From Lachnospiraceae bacterium (GTDB lineage: Bacteria > Bacillota > Clostridia > Lachnospirales > Lachnospiraceae): DNA of 63,824 bases. This document shows, piece by piece, positions 17,475 to 26,669 of the stretch (within the stretch, counting starts at the first letter, position 1; each line of letters opens with the position of its first letter). Both the position numbers and the translations under genes were made by a program. The notes below the pieces were generated by a model. The model ran no database searches. It was not told the origin of the DNA and was given only the letters and a program-made list of their open reading frames with translations. Where the stretch lies: assembly GCA_017521985.1 (NCBI GenBank), contig JAFXAZ010000009.1:1-63824 (forward strand). Reading direction: 5' to 3'.

Positions 17475-19037
17475 ATGAAAAAAGGTTTAATTGGATTTAA
17501 AAAGTTCCTAAACTTTGCACTGGCATTTTTGATGGTATTTACGTCAATTGCGTGGAATGGATTGTCTGTTGAGGCGACAATATCAGCTGACGAGGGGAAT
17601 CTTATTTTAAATGGTGGATTTGAAGAGCGTTCAGACGGTGATAGCAATACTTTTAAACACTGGAATATACTGGTTGAACAAAATTATGTGGAAAGTGATA
17701 TAAAACATACAGGTGAATATGCACTGAAGGGGTATCAACAAGACTCTAAAATATACCAGATTATTGAAGTAGAAGCAGGACAAACATATGAATTAACGGG
17801 TTATATTTATATGGTTGGAAGAAGAGCACAAGTCATTGTTTATGGATCTCCTGATGCTGAAGCCAAGACCGAAAGCACGTACGTAAAGATGGATTTTGAT
17901 ATCCGCGATAGTAAAGCACCTAGTGGTGGGATGACGATTGAGGATGAAAGTGGTAATCCTGTATCATTACCGGAAACTGAAAAATGGTATAAGTTCTCTT
18001 ATACTATGACAGCTGACGAAACTACAAATTATGTGAAAGTGTTGTTCAGAGGCATGAGCGGCAAGTCATATTTTGATGATATCTCATTCTGCAAAGTTGT
18101 AGCAGCTACAGGCGTTTCTATCAACGACGGTGCAGAATCTGTAAGTGTAGAAGCTGGTAAAAAGGTAGAACTTACCGCAACCGTTACTCCGGATAATGCA
18201 ACGGATAAGACGGTAACGTGGTCTTCAAATAAAACAGATGTGGCAACAGTAAATGAAACTACAGGTGTGGTAACTGGTGTATCTGAAGGCAGTGCAACGA
18301 TTACGGCGACAGTCGGAGAAAATGTTACAGATACTATTACTGTTAATGTAACACCTGCATATGTAGCTCAAATTAAAGATGGCGAAAAGTATGAAACCCT
18401 GCAGGAAGCAATTAGTAAAGCGGAAGAGGGTGATACCATTACGTTGCTTGGAGATGTTACTTTAACTGGAGATGATGGGGAAATAGAGTTTAGCAAGATA
18501 ACACTTGATTTGAACGGAAAGATTTTGACTGCATCTAGTTTTACTTCTTTCGATGGAAATGTAGTTGACAGTTCTGATGATAAAACCGGAGTTTTGGACG
18601 TTGATATTTTTGTACCTGCTGCAACTAATACTCAGATGCCTATTCATAATGGCACAGGATACGTGTTTATAGACTTTAATGACATAAAGAAGCAGGAAAA
18701 GGATAATACTGTGGCAAATTCAGGTGTCTTTGACCTTATTTTCAGACCTTCCTTCGGTGAAACAAATAATGCGTCATTAGCTGCCCTGGGTGATGCTGCT
18801 CAGGTTAGCTTCCGAATTCGCTTGAAATGGACGGATGAGAATGGTGAAAATGAACAGACGAAGGATCTTTATTATTCAGATGACTTGGTAAAACAGGTTT
18901 ATGGTGATAAAAAGGCGTTTTCCATTACGGCTTCCGGCGTTAGCAACTATTATAATTTAACCATTACTCCGCTGGTACAGTCCAAACTGAATGATAAAAT
19001 AGAATGGCTGGGTTCTACATATACAGCTAATCAATAG
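17475..19037 (+). CDS. Secreted protein with carbohydrate-binding-like, Ig-like (BIG2) and repeat domains
   Basis: This is an exported protein of about 520 residues. The signal peptide ends near WNGLSVEA. A CBM4/9-like domain (LILNGGFEERSDGDSNTFKHW ... SYFDDISFCKV, about residues 28-200) is followed by a bacterial Ig-like BIG2 domain (VEAGKKVELTATVTPDNAT ... TWSS ... VSEGSATITATV). Then comes a region (YETLQEAISKAEEGDTITLLGDVTL) resembling parallel beta-helix openers. No membrane anchor or sortase motif is visible, so it is released or held by partners. The ATG at 17475 has AAAGG eight bases upstream and is preferred to a TTG at 17457 that overlaps the previous stop. Confidence 0.75.
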   Translation: MKKGLIGFKKFLNFALAFLMVFTSIAWNGLSVEATISADEGNLILNGGFEERSDGDSNTFKHWNILVEQNYVESDIKHTGEYALKGYQQDSKIYQIIEVEAGQTYELTGYIYMVGRRAQVIVYGSPDAEAKTESTYVKMDFDIRDSKAPSGGMTIEDESGNPVSLPETEKWYKFSYTMTADETTNYVKVLFRGMSGKSYFDDISFCKVVAATGVSINDGAESVSVEAGKKVELTATVTPDNATDKTVTWSSNKTDVATVNETTGVVTGVSEGSATITATVGENVTDTITVNVTPAYVAQIKDGEKYETLQEAISKAEEGDTITLLGDVTLTGDDGEIEFSKITLDLNGKILTASSFTSFDGNVVDSSDDKTGVLDVDIFVPAATNTQMPIHNGTGYVFIDFNDIKKQEKDNTVANSGVFDLIFRPSFGETNNASLAALGDAAQVSFRIRLKWTDENGENEQTKDLYYSDDLVKQVYGDKKAFSITASGVSNYYNLTITPLVQSKLNDKIEWLGSTYTANQ

Positions 19038-19048
19038 AGGGAGGATGT

Positions 19049-19189
19049 ATGGAAATGAAGAAGGAATATATAAAGCCGGAAGCAGAGATGATGAAATTTG
19101 TTGAGAGCGAAGAGATAATGACGGTCAAATCCTATGAATCATCAGATTTTTCGCTCGGTGCTAAAGATGGATTAGTTGGTTGGGAATAA
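19049..19189 (+). CDS. Small peptide (46 residues) with KPE...F...E-type N-terminus
   Basis: A short frame starts at ATG 19049 (or the ATG at 19055), with GAGGGAGG ending at 19044. It reads MEMKKEYIKPEAEMMKFVES and then a tail rich in Glu, Ser and Gly ending GLVGWE. The KKEYIKPE opening followed by a Phe and an acidic EEI stretch recalls a group of small Clostridia peptides that often end operons of secreted proteins. Function is unknown; there is no signal peptide, no cysteine and no maturase nearby. It ends the left arm just before the terminator. Confidence 0.65.
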   Translation: MEMKKEYIKPEAEMMKFVESEEIMTVKSYESSDFSLGAKDGLVGWE

Positions 19190-19284
19190 TCCATCTGTTC
19201 CCATAAAATGGTGCCTAGGATAGCATCCGCGTTAAAGCATGATTTCGATTAGTGTAAAAAGATTGGGGCTATAAAAAACTAAAG

Positions 19285-19322
19285 AAAAAATCGCTTAGAC
19301 TGTAAAGTTTAAGCGATTTTTT
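19285..19322. terminator. Bidirectional terminator between left arm and regulator genes
   Basis: AAAAAATCGCTTA (19285-19297) pairs with TAAGCGATTTTTT (19310-19322). The A and T runs on both sides serve the rightward secreted-protein operon and the leftward regulator operon. Confidence 0.9.
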
Positions 19323-19328
19323 CTTTAC

Positions 19329-21131
19329 CTATAACAAGCCTCTCTTTTGGCTTTCGTATTCGTTGCAGGTCATTTTCAAGGCAGTCATTTGGATGCACAA
19401 TCCTTTAGGGGAATTTGGGTTTTTGTATATAGTCAGACCAAAGCTTTCACCATAAAAAAGTTGAAGTCTTTGATGCAGATTTTTCAAGCCATAGCTTTCC
19501 GTGCTGATTTTAATAGGCTCATGAAGCCGTTCGTTTAGTTGTCTGATTTCCTCATCGGTCAGGCCATTTCCATTGTCTTCTGCGGTCAGAATCATTGTGT
19601 TTTCATCCAGTGATTTGCCTTTAAATAAAATATAATTTTCGTCGTTGGAGGTATCAAAACCATGAACAAAATAGTTTTCAATGAGTGGTTGGAAAATATT
19701 TCTAATAATGCCGTATTGTAAAATGTCTTTGTCAAAATCATAGCGTATTTTCACCTTATCCTCATATCTGGCACCAAAGAGTGCAAGATAACGCTTGCTG
19801 AAGGTTAATTCTTCCGTCATTGGAATGAAGTTTCTGGAATCAATAAAACCTCGGAAGATAGCAGATAACTGAACGATAAGAGCAGCTGTTTTGTTATCTC
19901 CGTTTAATTGACAACGTGAACGAAGCATTTCCAAGCTATTGTATAGGAAATGTGGATTAAATTTTGACTGCAACTCAGATAATTCTGCTTCTCGTTGTTT
20001 TAACTCGTAATAATAAGATTTATTAATATTTTCTTTTAGGCGAAAGGCCATCCGGTTAATGGAATGGGCAATTTCAGGCAGACCATTCTGATGGAAGGTA
20101 ATTGGGATGCGATAGTCTAAATCATTTTCACCAATTATCTGTAAGCCCTTATTGATAACAGCCACTTCTTTCTTAATCCGGTGCATCATAACAAGATAGA
20201 TTATGATGGAAAATATGAAAAAAATAAGAAAGACAAGTATTAAAAAGGGTGTATTCCCGTGGCAATACAGAAAGATTTCCTGCCAGGAGGCATAATAGGT
20301 AAGCAGGGAAGTACTCCGTCCGCAAACCTCTGAATGAACAAAAAGCTTCTCTCCGGTGGAGCTTTCCAGAATGCCTGTATATGCAGACTCACTGCAATAA
20401 GTAATATTACGGTCATAGTGGCCATTGTAATCAAATACTATCTCGTTGTTGTTTGTTAAAACATAGTTAAGGCTTTCCAGGTCATATGAATTGTTGTCAC
20501 AGATTGTTTGCAGAGAAGAAATTCTGTATCCTGCCAGTATTTTGCCTTCTCCCAGTCCGGAGGGAATACCACCGCAGATTGCAAAAGTAGCTAATGTATT
20601 GGAAGAGTTAGATAAGGTTTCCATACCATATAGTTCCATTTTACGAGAATCTGAATTTAACTCATCCAGATAAGGAAAATCCTCCGGAAGGAGGGTCAGA
20701 CTGGAATTGTCATTATACAAGATGTAGTTATCTTCACGGTCTTTGTCATAAATAACAATCCATTGTACATTGCTGTCCAGCAGCATCATTTGCCTTAGTG
20801 TATCGGCCAATTTTGGCTTTTCTTGTGGTTTTAGCGGTTCATTTGAGGCGGAGTTGAAGTATCGCTCCCAGACTGAATAGGTGTCAGACTGAGATTGAAA
20901 AACAGGCATGTACAGAGACCAGAAATTATCGGTAATATCTCTGTATTTTTGTGCCAGCATGGCATAGGTTGTGTTGATTTGTGACATGAGTTCTTCTTGC
21001 TTTTGTTTGTAGGAGTAAAAGCAGGCCAAAGAAGTAATTGTAAGTAACAAGACAGAGTATAAGGCTATGAGTAGAATAAAAAAACTGTTTTGAGAGCAGG
21101 AAGAGCGGTGCGGTTTCTTTTGTTTTTTCAT
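19329..21131 (-). CDS. YesM-type sensor histidine kinase
   Basis: This membrane sensor of 600 residues probably detects a sugar-related signal. A membrane helix near residues 17-37 and a second near 290-312 (FLILVFLIFFIFSIIIYLVMM) bracket an extracellular sensing domain. Next are a HAMP-like segment, the His_kinase box KFNPHFLYNSLEMLRSRC (His near residue 393) and a GHKL ATPase with NIFQPLIENYFVHG, EDNGNGL and GLKNLHQRL. The layout is that of YesM/LytS-like kinases paired with YesN regulators in Firmicutes sugar loci. Its partner gene ends 9 bases upstream on the same strand. Confidence 0.93.
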   Translation of the reverse strand: MKKQKKPHRSSCSQNSFFILLIALYSVLLLTITSLACFYSYKQKQEELMSQINTTYAMLAQKYRDITDNFWSLYMPVFQSQSDTYSVWERYFNSASNEPLKPQEKPKLADTLRQMMLLDSNVQWIVIYDKDREDNYILYNDNSSLTLLPEDFPYLDELNSDSRKMELYGMETLSNSSNTLATFAICGGIPSGLGEGKILAGYRISSLQTICDNNSYDLESLNYVLTNNNEIVFDYNGHYDRNITYCSESAYTGILESSTGEKLFVHSEVCGRSTSLLTYYASWQEIFLYCHGNTPFLILVFLIFFIFSIIIYLVMMHRIKKEVAVINKGLQIIGENDLDYRIPITFHQNGLPEIAHSINRMAFRLKENINKSYYYELKQREAELSELQSKFNPHFLYNSLEMLRSRCQLNGDNKTAALIVQLSAIFRGFIDSRNFIPMTEELTFSKRYLALFGARYEDKVKIRYDFDKDILQYGIIRNIFQPLIENYFVHGFDTSNDENYILFKGKSLDENTMILTAEDNGNGLTDEEIRQLNERLHEPIKISTESYGLKNLHQRLQLFYGESFGLTIYKNPNSPKGLCIQMTALKMTCNEYESQKRGLL

Positions 21132-21140
21132 AGCAGCCTC

Positions 21141-22640
21141 CTAGGTCTGATTTATTCTGTAGTTTGTTGGTGAAAGTCCTGTCTGCTTTTTAAAGCAGGT
21201 AATATAGTAGCTGGTTGAAGAAAAACCTGTCTTTTTTGCGATGTCACTAATCTTTAAATCTGTATCCAAAAGAAGAAGGATGGAGCAGCAAATTCTGTGC
21301 TGCATGAGATAATTATTAAAGAACATACCTGTTTCTTTCTTGAATAAATATCCCAAATATGGGGAACTCATTTTGTTTTTGTTGCAAAAGTCCTGAATGG
21401 AAATATTTTCAGCGTAGCGACTGTGAATATAGTTTATGGCTGACTGTATAACAGGACTCATTTGTTTTAAATAATACTGAAATAAAAGATGACTATATTC
21501 CAATATTTCAATTATATCACTTTTGGCGCTTTCCAGTCTGGAGTTTGTTTTTTGCATTCTTATTCTGGCATGGAGTTGTTCCAGAGCATCCACGTGTTTA
21601 GGAAAGCTTTGGGAAAAAAGCTTGGTTAAACTGTGAGAAATAAATGTCAGTGATGTCTGTGTGGAAGAATTTGGGTTTTCTGAAAGCAATTTATGGGCCA
21701 GAGTATGGAAACCATTTTGACGTTCCTTTTCATCATAACAATGAAACAGGCTGTTTAATTCCTGGGTTAATCTGTCTGCTTCTGTTTCGGAATTAGGAGG
21801 AGCTGCTGTAATAATCATTTCAAAAGTTGACAAATCGGAACAATCAAGCAAATTAACAGCAGACAGGTAACTTTCCGGCAGATGGTCGGCAGCAGACATG
21901 GTGTTGCCTACAGAGATTGTAATCATATGATTTAAATTTATTTTGTTAGCTTCCTCTGAGAAACAGTTAATGATTTGTGCCGGTATGATACGACTTCCGC
22001 CAATAATAAAGACCCAGCGTTTATGGTCATCCTTAAAGTGATGTACTTCATAAAAATCTTGCAGTTTTTTTGTACATGTTTTGCAAAAGCTGGATAGGGA
22101 TACGGAAGGGGTTTTCTTGGAAATACATACTACACAATATTCCGGGAGGTACAAATTAATGTTGAGCAGGCTGGCACGTTCGCTGAGTTCTTCTCCTGAA
22201 ATGTTTCCGCTTACCCATCTTAAAAGTATATTGTTTCGGAAGAGCTGTCTGGAAATTTCACGGTTCGTGTAAATGTTATCCAGGGCAATTTCTATAGTTT
22301 CCTCAAGCTCTTCTTTTTGCAACGGCTTTAAAAGATAATTTTCAACGCCAAGCTGTATGGCTTGTCTGGCATATTCAAATTCTCCATATGCAGTCAAAAG
22401 AATACAGTGCGTTTCAGGATGATATAAACGCACTTCAGTTAATAAAGTAAGACCGTCCATATGAGGCATTTTTATATCTGTAATAAGTAAGTCGGTCTTT
22501 TGTTTTGACATGATATCCAATGCCTGACGCCCATCCGATGCTGTGAGGACTGTGTCTACACCAAATTGCTGCCAATGAATATGGGTTGACAGTGTTTCCA
22601 GTGTATTTGATTCGTCATCTACTAATAATACAGTATACAT
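21141..22640 (-). CDS. YesN-type response regulator (receiver plus AraC DNA-binding domain)
   Basis: This is a 500-residue cytoplasmic regulator. The N-terminal receiver reads YTVLLVDDESNTLETL with phospho-acceptor Asp near residue 55 in LITDIKMPHMDG, TAYGEFEYA, and the Lys in LLKPLQKEEL. A middle region of about 250 residues links to a C-terminal AraC double helix-turn-helix (SRYAENISIQDFCNKNKMSSPYLGYLF ... ISDIAKKTGFSSTSYYITCFKKQTG). The start is set at the ATG with GGGAGG seven bases upstream; a longer frame adds 17 unlikely residues. The gene is divergent from the importer operon, and regulatory element B lies between them. Confidence 0.93.
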   Translation of the reverse strand: MYTVLLVDDESNTLETLSTHIHWQQFGVDTVLTASDGRQALDIMSKQKTDLLITDIKMPHMDGLTLLTEVRLYHPETHCILLTAYGEFEYARQAIQLGVENYLLKPLQKEELEETIEIALDNIYTNREISRQLFRNNILLRWVSGNISGEELSERASLLNINLYLPEYCVVCISKKTPSVSLSSFCKTCTKKLQDFYEVHHFKDDHKRWVFIIGGSRIIPAQIINCFSEEANKINLNHMITISVGNTMSAADHLPESYLSAVNLLDCSDLSTFEMIITAAPPNSETEADRLTQELNSLFHCYDEKERQNGFHTLAHKLLSENPNSSTQTSLTFISHSLTKLFSQSFPKHVDALEQLHARIRMQKTNSRLESAKSDIIEILEYSHLLFQYYLKQMSPVIQSAINYIHSRYAENISIQDFCNKNKMSSPYLGYLFKKETGMFFNNYLMQHRICCSILLLLDTDLKISDIAKKTGFSSTSYYITCFKKQTGLSPTNYRINQT

Positions 22641-22822
22641 ACCGATACCTCCCGGTTCTAACTTTGTGCCTATGATTATCACTTTTTTCAATTACTATTT
22701 TTGTTTATTATACTTTATTTATGCAGAGCGTGTCAAAAAATTGAGAAATGAAAATGCAATAATTTGAACTTTCTTTAATTTTTAAAAAGTAAAAGTTTGC
22801 TCAAAAAAAGAACAATAGAAAT

Positions 22823-22868
22823 AAAACGTTAATTGTTTAAATTATCCGAAGATTTTGCGATTTAAAAG
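22823..22868 (+). promoter_or_regulatory. Upstream regulatory element, copy B
   Basis: This is the near-duplicate of 9266-9310, with the identical 16-mer GTTTAAATTATCCGAA at 22835-22850 and matching flanks (AAAAC-TTAAT before, TTTTG-GAT after). A TACAAT (22884-22889) lies 34 bases after the 16-mer and the importer ATG at 22918. It is the likely activator site for the importer operon, and perhaps also for the divergent regulator genes. Confidence 0.68.
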
Positions 22869-22917
22869 AAAAAATTAGTGATGTACAATAAATTTAACAA
22901 TTAGAAAGGAGCTAGTT

Positions 22918-23829
22918 ATGAAACAGAAAAAAACATTAAGTCGAGGCATGAAATGCTTCTTGTACGTATTACCGGTAATTATTCTAATATTTATATTCGG
23001 ATATCTTCCTTTGTGGGGCTGGTCATACGCATTTTTCCAGTATAAACCGGGAAGGGCTTTGCTGGATTGTAAATTTGTGGGCTTACAGAATATTAAAGAC
23101 CTGTTTGGTAATGCAGTCATGCAAAGAAATATTCTGAGAGTTTTAAAGAACACGTTTGGTATTAAATTTTTGGGTTATGTATTTTCACCACTTCCAATGC
23201 TTTTTGCAGTGCTTTTGAGTGAGGTGAGAAGCAAGAGATTCCAAAAATTGGTACAAACGGTAACCACCTTGCCACATTTCATCAGTTGGGTTATTATGTT
23301 CTCTCTGGCATTAGCTATGTTTGGTACAGATGGTTTGGTTAATACCACATTGCATAACTTGGGTTCTGAGACAACGATAAATGTTTTAAATTCAGATAAG
23401 CATGTATGGTTGACTCAGGTATTGTTACAGCAGTGGAAAGAAGTGGGCTGGAAAGCAATAGTATATTTTGCAGCTATTGCAGGATTGGACCAGGGACTTT
23501 ACGAGGCGGCAAGTATAGATGGTGCAGGTAAGATGCAGAGAATTTGGTATATTACATTGCCACAGTTGATTCCTACATATTTCGTTCTTTTGATTATGGA
23601 TATTGGAAAGTTCCTGAATTCAGGCATAGACCAGTACTTGTCTTTCGGCAATGCTTTAAATAAAGAGTATATTGAGGTGTTGGACTTGTATGTATACAAC
23701 ATTGGTATCGGAAGCGGACAAATTTCTTACAGCGTGGCAGTGGGGGTATTGAAATCATTGGTAGCACTGGTATTATTTGCAAGTGCTAATTATGTATCAA
23801 AGAAGGTACGCGGCAGCAGCGTATTTTAA
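22918..23829 (+). CDS. LplB-type carbohydrate ABC transporter permease
   Basis: This is an inner-membrane importer subunit of 303 residues. The N-terminus (LYVLPVIILIFIFGYLPLWGWSYAFFQYKPG) is that of LplB/YtcP-class permeases for complex oligosaccharides. The coupling loop EAASIDGAGKMQRIWYITLPQL (about residues 196-218) contains the EAA-type motif. Six membrane segments are expected. AAAGGAG precedes the ATG. It is the first gene of the right arm, followed by its partner permease and the binding protein. Confidence 0.95.
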   Translation: MKQKKTLSRGMKCFLYVLPVIILIFIFGYLPLWGWSYAFFQYKPGRALLDCKFVGLQNIKDLFGNAVMQRNILRVLKNTFGIKFLGYVFSPLPMLFAVLLSEVRSKRFQKLVQTVTTLPHFISWVIMFSLALAMFGTDGLVNTTLHNLGSETTINVLNSDKHVWLTQVLLQQWKEVGWKAIVYFAAIAGLDQGLYEAASIDGAGKMQRIWYITLPQLIPTYFVLLIMDIGKFLNSGIDQYLSFGNALNKEYIEVLDLYVYNIGIGSGQISYSVAVGVLKSLVALVLFASANYVSKKVRGSSVF

Positions 23830-23857
23830 TTACGTCTACTGATAGGAGGTATAAGGA

Positions 23858-24754
23858 ATGACTTTAATAACAAAGATAAAAAAGATGTCAAGAGAAGAAT
23901 TAATCTTTCATTTAATAGCGTATCCGGTTTTTGCATTGGTGCTTTTGGTTTGTGCTTATCCTTTTTGGTATCTTTTTATTTGTACAATTAGTGATAATAA
24001 GATGGTGGATCTTGGTCAGATATTTCTTCTTCCGAAAGGGATTCACTATGGTAATTACATAAAAGTGTTGAAGATTGATAATTTATCAAATGCGGCTGTT
24101 GTCTCTGTACTTAGAGTAATAGTGGGAACCGGGCTGCAAATTTTGGTCAGCTCCTATGCGGCTTATTTCTTCACAAAACAGGAAATGTGGCATAGAAAGC
24201 TTTGGTATCGATTGGTGGTAGCTACCATGTATTTTTCAGCAGGTATGATTCCAGTATATTTAAATATTAAAATGCTTGGAATGCTTAATACCTTCTGGGT
24301 TTATGTAATACCGGGTATGGTCGGTGTTTATAATATGATTTTAATAAAAACTTCTATTGAAGCGTTGCCGGCGGATTTGGAAGAATCAGCGTATTTGGAT
24401 GGTGCGGGATACCTTACTAGATTTTTCCGAATTGTATTACCGCTTCAAAAGCCAATTTTGGCAACGGTGGGTCTGTTCGGTGCTGTAAACCATTGGAACG
24501 ATTTCTTTACTACAAAGTTATATGTAACAAGACCAAAGTTATATACGCTGCAGTTCTTACTTTATGAATTATTAAATCAGGTTAGAGCAATCATGGAGCA
24601 GCCTCAAGATAGTGGTCCGGGCTATGATAGTTTGACGCCGATGGCCACAAGAATGACAATGACAGCAATTGTAGTGGTACCAATTATGTTAGTATATCCT
24701 TTTATTCAGAAATATTACGTAAAGGGTATTATGATTGGTGCAGTGAAAGGTTGA
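23858..24754 (+). CDS. LplC-type carbohydrate ABC transporter permease
   Basis: This is the second permease of the importer, 298 residues, with six expected membrane helices. Typical stretches are LLVCAYPFWYLFICTISDN near the N-terminus and the coupling loop EESAYLDGAGYLTRFFRIVLPLQKP (about residues 173-198). It ends with YVKGIMIGAVKG, the usual C-terminal sequence of the family. AGGAGG precedes the ATG. No ATP-binding subunit is encoded in the locus, so a shared MsmX-type ATPase elsewhere in the genome is expected, as for other LplABC systems. Confidence 0.95.
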   Translation: MTLITKIKKMSREELIFHLIAYPVFALVLLVCAYPFWYLFICTISDNKMVDLGQIFLLPKGIHYGNYIKVLKIDNLSNAAVVSVLRVIVGTGLQILVSSYAAYFFTKQEMWHRKLWYRLVVATMYFSAGMIPVYLNIKMLGMLNTFWVYVIPGMVGVYNMILIKTSIEALPADLEESAYLDGAGYLTRFFRIVLPLQKPILATVGLFGAVNHWNDFFTTKLYVTRPKLYTLQFLLYELLNQVRAIMEQPQDSGPGYDSLTPMATRMTMTAIVVVPIMLVYPFIQKYYVKGIMIGAVKG

Positions 24755-24802
24755 TGATAAAACGAATTTATCATAAATATTTTTTAATATGGAGGAAAAC
24801 AT

Positions 24803-26560
24803 ATGAAGAAAAAGAGCGTAAAAAAAGTGCTGGCATTATTGCTGGCAGCAACAACACTGACCGCATGTGGTCAGACTCCGGCTTCTTCTACTGAATCATC
24901 TGTTGAAACAGGCTCTGTGGGTACAGAAACAGTAGATGCTTCAGAAGCTAGCAGTGAAGTAGCAATTGACAAGGATAAATTACCGACTATCAGTCTGTAT
25001 CCGTCAAGTGCCAGCCTTACAAGTGGATTGGTAACAGGTCACAAATCAGATTATTTTGCAGAGAATGGTTTTCAGTTGGAAGTATGGGCATATTCTGCTG
25101 AGAAGACCAACGCAATTCTGACCTCCGGAGATCTTCCTGACATTATGTATGTACAGAAGGGGGAACAATTAGATACGTTGATTGAAACGGATGCAATTAT
25201 TTGTTTGGATGATTATTTAGACCAGCTTCCGCATTTGTATACCAATCAGTATATGGAAGGTGCTCTTGACTTGGTAAGAGAGACTAGAAGTGCCGGCACA
25301 GGAAAATTGTACTCATTGCCAATAACAGTAGGTGAAACCGCTTCTACAGTTGCTTTGGTGGATTCTACAGATAGAAATGCAGTTAAGCTCAGATGGGATG
25401 TTTATGAGGAAATTGGTGCTCCTGAAATCAAGGACTACTGGGATTTAATTGATGTTATGGAAGAGATGTTAAAGGCTCATCCACAGGAAGAAGATGGTAC
25501 AAAGTGCTATGGTACTATTCTGGATAATGGTATGGATACCCAGTTCTTTGGTGCTATGACTTTATGGTATCAGTGGCAGGGATATAACACAAATTATCTT
25601 CAGTTTATGCTGGAAGCAGACTATGTTAACGGAGAGTTCAGTAGCATTCTTACAAAAGACAGCTTGTACTATGAAGGCTTGAAGTGGTACAACGAGGTAT
25701 ATCGTCGTGGCTTAATGGATCCTGACAGTATTAATACTGACAGAAGTACTCAGGCAACTAAGATTGATAATGGTTTTGCTATGGTTCCATCTGGTACTTT
25801 GCCTGGATGGTCACCAATTTACTTTGAGTATTTAATTCCTGGTACCAATATTTATTATGATGATGTAAGAGAAGTAAGTACCAGTAAGTGGAATCTTGTT
25901 ATTAATAAGGATACAGAACATTTAGAGGAATGCTTGAAGCTTATTGATATGTGGGTAAATCCGGATGCATATCTGAGAATTAAGTATGGTCCGGATGGAG
26001 ATATTTGGTATTCCGATGGCGAAAATGCATATCTGACAGATGAGTATATCGCATGGTTAGAAGCAGGAAATAGTATTAATGGCTTCCCTATGAGCGATGG
26101 TACAGAATGGTCTATGTGGAATACAAACTTCTCCTTACAGAATGCAGCACCTACCTCTTATGGCGATGGCAAGGGCGGTTCTCGTCCTGTTACTATCACT
26201 TACTGGGAGGAGCAGATGGAGATTGCTGCGGCATCAGAAACCTTTGCTCAGTGGCGTGAAACAACCGGTTATAATAGCTGGAGAGAATGGATTGATACAG
26301 AAGGTGTTCATTACACAAACAGTCCAGTGGATGCATATGTTAACGCATTAACCAATCCTGATGATGGCATGAAATTAACCATCAGCACTCTTAAGGATGT
26401 TGTTGTACCTGCTAGCTGGCAGATGGTATATGCGGAAACCGAAGCAGATTTTGATGCTATCTGGGACAAGATGGTAAAAGACTGTGAAGGTCTTGGTGCA
26501 CAGGATGTAATTGACTGGAAGCTTGCTGATATTGAAGCAGCTAAGAAACTTGCAAAATAA
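24803..26560 (+). CDS. Extracellular sugar-binding lipoprotein of the LplA type
   Basis: This 585-residue lipoprotein delivers the sugar to the LplB/LplC permeases. The lipobox is LTAC (Cys near residue 22), followed by a Ser/Thr/Glu-rich tether. The size and aromatic-rich sequence (ILTSGDLPDIMYV, WYQWQGYNTNY, SMWNTNFSLQN) fit large SBP_bac_1-type proteins binding oligosaccharides. GGAGGA precedes the ATG. A terminator-like hairpin 40 bases after the stop may keep this gene and the permeases more expressed than the enzymes downstream. Confidence 0.93.
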   Translation: MKKKSVKKVLALLLAATTLTACGQTPASSTESSVETGSVGTETVDASEASSEVAIDKDKLPTISLYPSSASLTSGLVTGHKSDYFAENGFQLEVWAYSAEKTNAILTSGDLPDIMYVQKGEQLDTLIETDAIICLDDYLDQLPHLYTNQYMEGALDLVRETRSAGTGKLYSLPITVGETASTVALVDSTDRNAVKLRWDVYEEIGAPEIKDYWDLIDVMEEMLKAHPQEEDGTKCYGTILDNGMDTQFFGAMTLWYQWQGYNTNYLQFMLEADYVNGEFSSILTKDSLYYEGLKWYNEVYRRGLMDPDSINTDRSTQATKIDNGFAMVPSGTLPGWSPIYFEYLIPGTNIYYDDVREVSTSKWNLVINKDTEHLEECLKLIDMWVNPDAYLRIKYGPDGDIWYSDGENAYLTDEYIAWLEAGNSINGFPMSDGTEWSMWNTNFSLQNAAPTSYGDGKGGSRPVTITYWEEQMEIAAASETFAQWRETTGYNSWREWIDTEGVHYTNSPVDAYVNALTNPDDGMKLTISTLKDVVVPASWQMVYAETEADFDAIWDKMVKDCEGLGAQDVIDWKLADIEAAKKLAK

Positions 26561-26599
26561 AAACTTTTATAAAGCGTGAAGGCTAGAGAAATAGTCAGG

Positions 26600-26635
26600 A
26601 ATGCTGGCGTGTGAAAATGCGCCAGCATTTTCGCT
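26600..26635 (+). terminator. Intra-operon terminator/attenuator after the binding-protein gene
   Basis: AATGCTGGCG (26600-26609) pairs with CGCCAGCATT (26620-26629), followed by TTTCGCTT. The T tract is short, so partial read-through into the enzyme genes is likely. Confidence 0.65.
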
Positions 26636-26669
26636 TAAAGTAGTATATAAGTTCAGAAGGAGAATGAGA

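Noticed and set aside
19049-19189. Small peptide as a confirmed RiPP precursor
   Set aside because: No radical-SAM, lanthionine or other maturase and no peptidase-exporter nearby; kept only as a small gene of unknown function.
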